Assembly: GCA_003427395.1 (NCBI GenBank)
Contig: BFEA01000208.1
Span: 1,429,680-1,451,611 of the forward strand
DNA length: 21,932 nucleotides
Reading direction: 5' to 3'
Origin: Chara braunii
Taxonomy: Eukaryota > Streptophyta > Charophyceae > Charales > Characeae
Of this stretch, positions 16,460 through 21,932 are shown piece by piece (position 1 is the first letter of the stretch; the number at the start of each line of letters is the position of its first letter). The notes under the pieces are model-generated. The model saw only the letters and a list, made by a program, of their open reading frames with translations, ran no database searches and had not been told where the DNA came from. Position numbers and translations under genes: made by a program.

Positions 16460-16648
16460 CTCAGAAGGGTATGGCTAAGGGCCAGAACCCACTGGCAAAG
16501 AGGATTGGAATGAGTGGCTGAATGTGGACTTGTTTGTGGACAGGTGCACGAAATTGTGATTGATCTACTTTTCTGCACCTCTGCGTGGAACACGTCCAGA
16601 TTCAGATGCTTCTTCCAATGATCCTCTTTCTCAGTGGGGTATGGCTAA
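16460..16648. repeat. Foldback repeat, copy F4, with direct repeats at its ends
   Basis: ACCCACTGGCAAAGAGGATT and GGCTGAATGTGGACTTG pair with ACGTCCAGATTCAG and CCAATGATCCTCTTTC. CTCAG plus GGGTATGGCTAA lies on both sides (about 16460-16478 and 16630-16648), either a long diverged target duplication or part of a larger tandem unit. Confidence 0.72.
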
Positions 16649-16696
16649 CTCTGGGCGACGTGGTGAGTCCATATCCATCAGTCAATCAAACACATC

Positions 16697-16868
16697 CTTC
16701 CTTCTTCCCCCGAATACAACGCAACGCACGGTCATTATAGCTTTATTTTTATTTTGGGCCATCTTTCAGTCTAAATACAGCTATAGCTTTATTTTTATTT
16801 GGGCCATCTTTCAGTCTAAATACAGCTATAATGACCCTGCGTTGTATTGGCGGGGGAGAAGAAGGTAG
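16697..16868. mobile_element. TIR element II (172 bp), same family as element I
   Basis: Left end CTTCCTTCTTCCCCCGAATA continuing through CAACGC and GGTCATTATAGCT. Right end, inverted, CTACCTTCTTCTCCCCC with CAATACAACGC and GGTCATTATAGCT. The arms extend about 40 bp with small gaps. Between them a 46-49-bp unit (AGCTTTATTTTTATTT, GGGCCATCTTTCAGTC, TAAATACAG) is present twice. It is a MITE-like, non-coding element. Confidence 0.75.
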
Positions 16869-17213
16869 GCAGAGTGTCTAGGTTCAACCTCCTGAAAGCA
16901 GGACGGACGGAACAATGTGGCACACACACAGTCAGGGCATACCCACACGGGGGGGACCAGATGACCTTAAAAGGCTTAAAATTTAATCCCCAAATTCAAG
17001 TTGAGGCAGTTTTTTGGGGTCACATTGGAGAGGCCCGCTACCCAAATGTACTTTTAGGTGACCCTTTGGTCAGCAGCCTGCGGGGCCGCAGAAGGACCCT
17101 TTTTGAGACCAACTCCAGAGGTGGTCTCAAATTACCTTTTCGGATTTTTCTTTATCCGTGACGTATATAATTTCAAGAAATTCATCCATGAAGAAAACAG
17201 CCGTGTGTGTCAG
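16869..17213. other. Unrecognised sequence with a 10-bp hairpin
   Basis: TTTGAGACCA (17102-17111) pairs perfectly with TGGTCTCAAA (17122-17131). An open frame over 16847-17161 begins inside element II and lacks any recognisable motif, so no gene is called. Confidence 0.5.
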
Positions 17214-17283
17214 TTTTTTTTTTTTTTTTTTTTTTTAACGTTGGTGGGGAGCAACACCTGCTGGAAACCGGGTCCAGCGTCCC
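17214..17283 (-). mobile_element. Poly-T-headed retroposed repeat, copy 2
   Basis: T23 (17214-17236), AACG, then TTGGTGGGGAGCAACACCTG and CTGGAAACCGGGTCCAGCGTC. Relative to 12714-12862 it lacks about 70 bases after AACG but matches through the common end. Confidence 0.65.
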
Positions 17284-17296
17284 ATTATACCTGAAA

Positions 17297-17326
17297 GGCT
17301 CAGAATGCTCAGAATGCTCAGAATGC
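17297..17326. repeat. 9-bp repeat GCTCAGAAT, three copies
   Basis: Three perfect tandem units followed by a partial GCT. Confidence 0.95.
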
Positions 17327-17480
17327 TAAACTATGCTCCATACTTCGGATGTTACTGCCAGCATTGACTACCCCAAAAAGAGGGGGGTTAACTGAGCAGC
17401 AAAAAAGAAAACAGTTATGTACATTAATTTAGCGAAATCCTCCCCAGGGGGCTCCAGGGCGGAGCTTCATATGTGGGCGT
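17327..17480. other. Unrecognised sequence
   Basis: No gene or repeat recognised between the 9-bp repeat and the LINE-B tail. Confidence 0.4.
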
Positions 17481-17534
17481 ATATAAATGTATGTAGATGT
17501 ATGTATGCATGTATGTAGATGTAAGTAGATGTAG
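17481..17534 (-). repeat. (TGTA)-type simple repeat, likely LINE-B 3' tail
   Basis: Imperfect ATGTATGTAGATGTA units. On the minus strand it reads TACATCTACATACATAC and begins about 27 bases after the last LINE-B stop, the place where some non-LTR families carry a short tandem tail instead of poly(A). Confidence 0.6.
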
Positions 17535-17561
17535 AGGAAACCGAGCTGAGTCATTAAGCAT

Positions 17562-18224
17562 TCAGGACAGAATCTCTGCCAGGGAAAGGGCATGAGGTGG
17601 GAAAGGGTCTGGGAAATCTGAGGCGGGGCGTGGTGGGGACGAGGGTTCTATGCTTGTCCAGTCTTTGAAAACTAGGCGATAGTCTCTCATTGCTTCCAAA
17701 TCCCGTTGTCCCTCTCCCCTGTCTCCACTCCATTCCACTTTCGCAATCCATCCTTTTCTCTCCCCTCCTACCCAGTCTGTCCAAAATGCTGTAATTTGTT
17801 TCCTAGCATCACCAACTTGTCTAAACAGGTCTAATTGTGATTTTATGTCCGACCATCTTTGTGTGAGTTGAAGATCCACCTGCTGCTCAATCTGTTCTGT
17901 GATCTCTAGCCCCTCTACTCTCAGCTTCTCCACGGCCAGAGTGCACCTCTGCCACCAGAGTGCCCATATCACCACCCTCCTTTTCGGTCTATACATATTC
18001 TCAACAAAGGTTGTGGCTGCTCCTACCAACGGCCAGTGCCCAGCCAATATGGCTTGCCATGACCAAGGCCAGGGGATGTCTATTTCCATTATTCGCCATG
18101 CGCGGTCCCACCATCTCCATTTGAATTGGGCGGTCGGGCATTGCATGAAAATGTGTTCAATGGTCTCCACCTTCTTACGGGAAGGGAATAAACTCTGGCA
18201 CCGCTGGCACCATGGAAGTAGCAC
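17562..18224 (-). pseudogene. LINE-B zf-RVT finger and C-terminus
   Basis: WCQRCQSLFPSRKKVETIEH followed by IFMQC gives the C-x2-C ... H-x4-C finger (about residues 5-29). A Trp-rich stretch (KWRWWDRAWRI), PKRRVVIWALWWQR and a charged tail follow, as in plant L1-like C-termini. It is the longest continuous part of LINE-B, about 220 codons. Confidence 0.8.
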
Positions 18225-18597
18225 TGTAGCAGGCCTCTTTGTTCTAGGTTAGTGCGGTCTGTCAACCAGTCGTTCGTCGGCAAACAGCGATGAGCTATCT
18301 GCCACTGTAGGTAGGTGATTTTCATGGGCTTGGATTTTTGTTCCTTGAACCAGTGGATCGGTGTCAGGAGAGTGCCACATTAAGTTGCCGAGCCCAGCGA
18401 TCGTTAACGGTGTCCCTCATATATCGTTTGGGTCTGAGCATTTCATAGGCCGATTTGACCGGCAACTCATGCAGGCTGATGTGACCAGCATAGGGGCCTC
18501 CCCTCTTTTGAGAAGGTAGAGCCAGATTCTGGATTGGCGTGAATGGATGGAACGCCATCCTCTGTCCCTTCTCCTCTATGACTCTCACTTGGTACAC
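18089..18597 (-). pseudogene. LINE-B ORF2 between RT and finger (frameshifted)
   Basis: Two frames carry the region: YEMLRPKRYMRDTVNDRWAR (18364-18597) and ITYLQWQIAHRCLPTNDWLT with DRTNLEQRG (18089-18325), the latter being the usual approach to the finger. A frameshift near 18350 separates them and another near 18220 leads into the finger. Confidence 0.7.
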
Positions 18598-18833
18598 TGA
18601 TGCTTTCTCTTTCCAATCAAAGGGGTTCTGCTCCCTTGGAGGGCGCCCATTCTAGTGATAGTGTAGTGCTCGACCAAGACTGTTTGGGGTGAAACCTTAT
18701 GTACATGGCCGATCCTCAGCGGGGTCTCCCTACTTGCCACCCAATCACCTTCTCTCAAGGTGGGGCCTCGTTTAACAACTCGGTACCACGCTAGTGGAAT
18801 GGCTTCAATTAGGTTATCCAAAAGCTCCTTCAC
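18585..18833 (-). pseudogene. LINE-B ORF2 segment with the AIPxAW block
   Basis: LLDNLIEAIPLAWYRVVKRG corresponds to LEDLIGAIPQAWKELLSPDA in LINE-A. It is about 80 codons between frame breaks. The stretch 18834-19050 upstream of it on the element has no clean frame. Confidence 0.7.
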
Positions 18834-19050
18834 GCGATGGCAGTACCGTAACGTTTCTCGTAACCGATCTCCTCTTATCCAGTCCTATCTCTCGTTGATC
18901 CAGAGATCCCCAACCCTAAGGACACCTCGTTTGACCCAACTTTTTCAGGGCAGGGACAAGCTTGTCATGACGCAGCCTCTCAGATCTGTCACCCATCGAT
19001 TTCCAAACAGGGGTTGCCGGTAGACTTCCTCCCAACGGTCCGAGTGGGTC

Positions 19051-19670
19051 CTATATGGGAGCAGAAGTATGTGCCATGTTTCCAGTGGGGATGGCCAGAA
19101 GTTGTCCATTGTCTGGCCTCCGCCATCTAGCCCCTCCTTTCCTTGTGGGAGTTTGTGTGGGACCGTTCAGAAATGGTCTTCCAACCATGTCAGCGGGTGG
19201 ATCCTTTGAAGGGTTGCCGGGGCCAGCCGGACCAAGTGTTCCAGAGCTAAAATGCACCACGGGCTCTGGGAATCGAAAATAAGTTTTTTTATCCATGTTA
19301 ACCGAAGTGCTTCAAGTTGCACATGTGTGGCTGGGTCAATTATTCCCAGGCCTCCCCCCGCCTTGGGCTGGATAATTGAATCCCACGCCACTCGGCGAAT
19401 CACATTGCTCTGCCCGCCATCCCCCCTCCATAGAACAGTCGCTGCCTTTTTCCGTAGCCTCCTTAGGGCCTCTTTGCTCAATGGCCACAATACGGACTTG
19501 TACCATATTGTTGCAAAAATTACGTTGTTAATTACTAGTGCGTGGCTGAACAGGGATGTGTGCTTATTTTCCAATTATTTAGTTTTTGCTGAGCCGGGCC
19601 GTTGATCCATTCGTCATTAATTGGTGGGCGCCCCTCTGTGGTCATGGATACGCCTAGGATTCTTACTGGG
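19051..19670 (-). pseudogene. LINE-B reverse transcriptase thumb and connection
   Basis: INDEWINGPAQQKLN (about 19577-19622) leads into SLFSHALVINNVIFATIWYK, RRLRKKAATVLWRGDGGQ, RRVAWDSIIQPKAGGGLGII, the classic post-catalytic blocks ending in GGLGI. It continues to WIKKLIFDSQSPW and breaks frame near 19260. Confidence 0.8.
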
Positions 19671-19674
19671 GTTT

Positions 19675-20237
19675 CTAACAGCATCCATGTAATGTGTGGT
19701 GACTCTGGAGGGCATCCCCCTTGATAGTGAATCCACCATCCTTGTGTCTTACTCCCCCAAAATGACCGTCATGCCGGAGACCCGGACAAACCTTTCCATC
19801 ATCTGTTTGATTCTGTTGTATTTCCTCCATGTTGCAATTTGTGGCCTCTGCCATTATTGTGAGGTTATCAGCAAACAGGGAGCACACCGGAATTGCGTCC
19901 TTCAAAATGCGTGTGATTCGGATTTTAATAATGTTTTTGTTTGCTCGGAGGTTGGCAGCTAATCCTTCCATAATGACCAGAAAAAAAGAAGGGGGCAATT
20001 GGGTCCCCCTGGCGGACCGACCACTCCAAACGTAGGGGCGGCGCAAGACATCGGTTGAATTGGACGCAGGTGGTTGTGTTTTGGTGTAAGATTTGCATCC
20101 ATCCCCTACAATCTGGCCCAAAGTTCATTTTTCCCAAACATCTGTCTAGAAACAACCAGTCCACATGGTCATAGGCTTTTTCGAAGTCGATGAAAATCAG
20201 GGCCTCATTTTGACCGTGAGTGTCAGTTCAGCATTTG
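19675..20237 (-). pseudogene. LINE-B reverse transcriptase palm, with altered catalytic pair
   Basis: ALIFIDFEKAYDHVDW (about 20155-20205) and VRQGDPIAP (about 20000-20025) are followed in another frame by CSLFADNLTIMAEA. The catalytic motif reads FADN: the codon at 19864-19866 is AAC on the minus strand where the family has Asp. Loss of this metal-binding Asp would inactivate the enzyme even without the frameshifts. Confidence 0.8.
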
Positions 20238-20257
20238 AAAAAAAAAAAAAAAAAAAA
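20238..20257. repeat. A20 homopolymer at the LINE-B break
   Basis: A run of A where LINE-B homology ends, marking either its 5' truncation point or the edge of a later insertion. Confidence 0.9.
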
Positions 20258-20655
20258 CCCTCTATGTATTTCTTTTGGGGTGAGCAGTGTGACTACGTGC
20301 ACTTCCTTGGAGGCGCAAATGTCAGGGCCCCGACTGTGTCCTTCCCTTTGTGGACAGCGAACGTGCATGTGACCACACCGCCAGATATTTGCGACTTTAG
20401 GTCCCTGTGTGAATATGCCCTCAATGGCATGCTCTTTTTTTTGGGGGGGGGTGGAGTTGTGAATGCGAACATCACAACACACTTGAGCACAGTGTCAGTT
20501 GAAACGAAGATGAGCCACAATAGGTACCGTGGGACCAAGTCCCACGTAGTACCCGAATTCTGGCCTCGTGACAGTTGATTCTGAAGATCAACGGCCAGAA
20601 CAGAATTGAAAAGCCCGGACCAAGTGTCAAGTGGGACTTGGTCCCCAAGAACCTT
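20258..20655. other. Unrecognised sequence with GGACCAAGTCCCAC motifs
   Basis: No gene supported: the open frames are short and out of context. GGGACCAAGTCCCACG near 20530-20545 and AAGTGGGACTTGGTCC at 20629-20644 foreshadow the minisatellite to the right. A G run (20443-20450) is present. Confidence 0.5.
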
Positions 20656-20766
20656 AAGTCCCACTAGGTACCCAGGGCTAAGTCCCACTAGGTACCCAGG
20701 ACTAAGTCCCACCTGGTACCCAGGGCCAAGTCCCACTTGGTACCCAGGGCTAAGTCCCACTAGCAG
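20656..20766. repeat. 24-bp minisatellite, about 4.5 copies
   Basis: Units start at 20656, 20680, 20704, 20728 and 20752 and follow AAGTCCCACTAGGTACCCAG plus GGCT with one or two changes each. The variant CCAAGTCCCACTTGG is itself a hairpin (CCAAGT/ACTTGG around CCC). The unit is divisible by three, so both strands stay open and give repeat peptides; these are not genes. Confidence 0.95.
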
Positions 20767-21165
20767 GCTTGTAGTCTTTCTCTTCCCAGAATTTTTCAAC
20801 GTGGCCATGGTGCAGCTGTGGGATGTTCTAAACCGTCAGACCACCCCTTGACCCATGAAATACAAACCCGAGGGTTTTTTTTTTTTTTTTTTTTTCCCGA
20901 GCTCAAACTCCCCCCGTGAAATAAATGAGATATTAAAATCGGATGGCAAGAACCTGTGGGTACACGAAACCAAGTCTAAACCGCGGCAAGTGGAACGGAG
21001 GCCCCCTACAAGTGGGACTTGGCCCCCGGATAGAGGCCCCGGTCAAGTGGGACTTGGTCCACGGACTTCGTGAGACTCTTCGAAAGGGCCCGCAGGTGGG
21101 ATCAAGCCTCACGAATTCCTACGAGCCATCGAAATGGAATCCTCCACGACCCCGCAGTGGAGCCC
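20767..21165. other. Intergenic, with T21 run and two AAGTGGGACTTGG motifs
   Basis: T21 at 20875-20895. The motif AAGTGGGACTTGG at about 21010 and 21045 is the reverse complement of the core of the 24-bp unit, so this flank belongs to the same repeat landscape in inverted orientation. No gene seen. Confidence 0.6.
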
Positions 21166-21295
21166 ACGCACCTGGTCTTGGTCATGGTCTACATGGTCGA
21201 CCTCTGCATGGCTATGGTCTACATGGTCGACATCTGCATGTGAGGGCACGTACCTGGTCTTGAAGATGGTCTACATGGTCCTCATCTGCATGTAC
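21166..21295. repeat. Imperfect tandem repeat ATGGTCTACATGGTCGAC
   Basis: Copies start at 21184, 21214 and 21265. ACCTGGTCTTG precedes the first and third, so there is an 81-bp outer unit containing a 30-bp inner one. Confidence 0.88.
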
Positions 21296-21449
21296 TGCGG
21301 TTGCTGCTGCTGACGTCAACGAAGTTGCTTGTCAAGTCGTGGCTACTACTGGCTAGTAGTGTAGCTGAGGGATAGTAGTCTGGGCGCTGCGCGCCAAGTA
21401 GGGACTCAGGAGGAAGAGCTACGATTGCATTGTTGGTTGTGGCGAGTAT
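21296..21449. other. Unrecognised sequence
   Basis: No gene or repeat recognised. Confidence 0.4.
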
Positions 21450-21571
21450 GGGCCTCGCTGCACGACTCTCTACATGCACAAAAGACAAAAATCATGGGGG
21501 TGTACCTTTCCATATTCTAGCGGAAGATTCACTCTCGTTTTGCACATTTCGAGAGTAGTGCAGCGAGGCCC
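21450..21571. mobile_element. 122-bp element with 21-bp inverted ends
   Basis: The left end GGGCCTCGCTGCAC (to 21470) matches the right end (21551-21571) inverted at 20 of 21 bases. TAT stands on both outer sides, which could be a 3-bp target duplication. A GGG-start with a 3-bp duplication would suit PIF/Harbinger MITEs, but that is weak evidence. The interior, read on the minus strand, matches 16165-16231. Confidence 0.7.
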
Positions 21572-21777
21572 TATATGCTTTCATTTTACAATTGAGTTCG
21601 ATGCTGCGGTTCTCCTTTTCCTTCCGTGTAATATCAGTGCAATTCTTTTTTTTTTTTTTTTTTTTTTGGAGCAACATTTCCGCTTTCTGGACCGCATTGG
21701 ACTGTCTGGCTTTGAATGTCGTTTGCAATCTGGATTTCTGTCATTTCGCTATGATCGCTCATTTTCCTTGCACTGTC
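21572..21777. other. Unrecognised sequence with T22 run
   Basis: T22 at 21646-21667 and no supported gene. It may belong to the element that carries the ribozyme motif to the right. Confidence 0.4.
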
Positions 21778-21792
21778 TTTGTCACACGGGAT

Positions 21793-21805
21793 ATATATAT
21801 ATATA
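21793..21805. repeat. (AT)n microsatellite
   Basis: A short TA/AT run just upstream of the ribozyme core. Confidence 0.9.
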
Positions 21806-21812
21806 CAGCCTC

Positions 21813-21849
21813 CTGATGAGTCGGTGAAACTCCGACGAAACAGTTTGTC
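21813..21849 (+). ncRNA. Hammerhead ribozyme core, minimal type I form
   Basis: CTGATGA (21813-21819) is followed by stem II GTCGG/CCGAC (21820-21824 with 21832-21836, loop TGAAACT), GAAA (21837-21840) and a minimal stem III in which the last A of GAAA plus CA pairs with TGT (21846-21848) around the loop GTT. C at 21849 is the predicted cleavage nucleotide. All invariant core bases of the self-cleaving hammerhead fold are present. Minimal stem III hammerheads of this form are known from Penelope-like retroelements. Stem I is not obvious: the bases just outside (C 21812 and A 21850) do not pair, so activity in cis is uncertain. Confidence 0.75.
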
Positions 21850-21932
21850 ACAGTCCCTCGTTTGTTGTCCTCTTCTCTCTCTCTGCCTACGGTTTACCGG
21901 GCAGTTCTGTTTGTGACGATAAACAGTTTGTC
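21838..21932 (+). repeat. Direct repeat of AAACAGTTTGTC at 83-bp spacing
   Basis: AAACAGTTTGTC occurs at 21838-21849 in the ribozyme and again at 21921-21932, preceded by GACGAT in place of GACGA. TTTGTCACA also occurs at 21778-21786. The window ends inside the second copy, so a tandem or terminal-repeat arrangement probably continues outside. Confidence 0.7.

Larger units (their letters stand above)
17535..20237 (-). mobile_element. LINE-B: 5'-incomplete, decayed relative of LINE-A
   Basis: Only the ORF2 part from the middle of the reverse transcriptase to the zf-RVT finger is present. ORF1, endonuclease and the first RT blocks are missing. The homology starts at about 20225 with the aspartate block and is cut by an A20 run at 20238-20257. 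Reading changes frame at least six times. The shared AIPxAW block and the same finger show it belongs to the same broad family as LINE-A, but it is more eroded and differs in tail type. Confidence 0.82.

Noticed and set aside
20293-20851. Repeat protein from frames with GYxVGLSP or SPTRYPGL repeats
   Set aside because: The 24-bp minisatellite is a multiple of three, so open frames on both strands are expected. There is no conserved context.

Overview
This is nuclear DNA of a eukaryote, built almost entirely from transposable-element remains, foldback elements, SINE-like copies and microsatellites. I see no intact protein-coding gene and no host gene I can defend. The best taxonomic clue is the larger LINE: its ORF1 pairs an N-terminal domain of the plant DUF4283 type with a CCHC zinc knuckle, and its ORF2 has an AP-like endonuclease, a reverse transcriptase and a C-terminal zf-RVT finger. 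That architecture points to the streptophyte (plant/charophyte) lineage. A charophyte such as Chara is only a guess.

Layout. 1-1753: GA/GT microsatellites, two copies of a tRNA-related SINE-like repeat (one split by an A-tailed insertion) and an exact 82-bp tandem duplication. 1754-9291: LINE-A, minus strand, apparently full length: 11-bp target-site duplications, A-rich 3' tail, about 440 bp of 3' UTR, ORF2, ORF1 and about 270 bp of 5' UTR. It is dead (about ten frameshifts, three in-frame stops in ORF2), and a 211-bp element with perfect 24-bp inverted ends sits in the end of its ORF2. 9292-11620: three minus-strand copies of a second tRNA-headed SINE, another tRNA-like repeat and a 32/42-bp higher-order minisatellite. 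11920-17283: several copies of an about 150-bp hairpin-forming repeat, two members of a terminal-inverted-repeat family rich in GAACGC/GCGTTC, poly-T-headed retroposed repeats and a 550-bp higher-order array of (CT)n(CA)n blocks with 33-bp spacers. 17481-20237: LINE-B, a 5'-incomplete, more decayed relative of LINE-A whose 3' end runs into a TGTA-type repeat. 20258-21932: minisatellites built on a CCAAGTCCCACTTGG-like palindrome, a 122-bp inverted-end element and, at the right edge, a hammerhead ribozyme core of the minimal type found with Penelope-like retroelements.

The sequence also holds one man-made object: the 38-bp Nextera mate-pair junction adapter at 15353-15390. The join of its two flanks is therefore suspect.

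Nothing here acts as an operon or pathway. The elements relate by nesting (a TIR element inside LINE-A, an A-tailed insert inside a SINE) and by dispersal of the same families across the window. All family names come from motifs read by eye; no database search was run.
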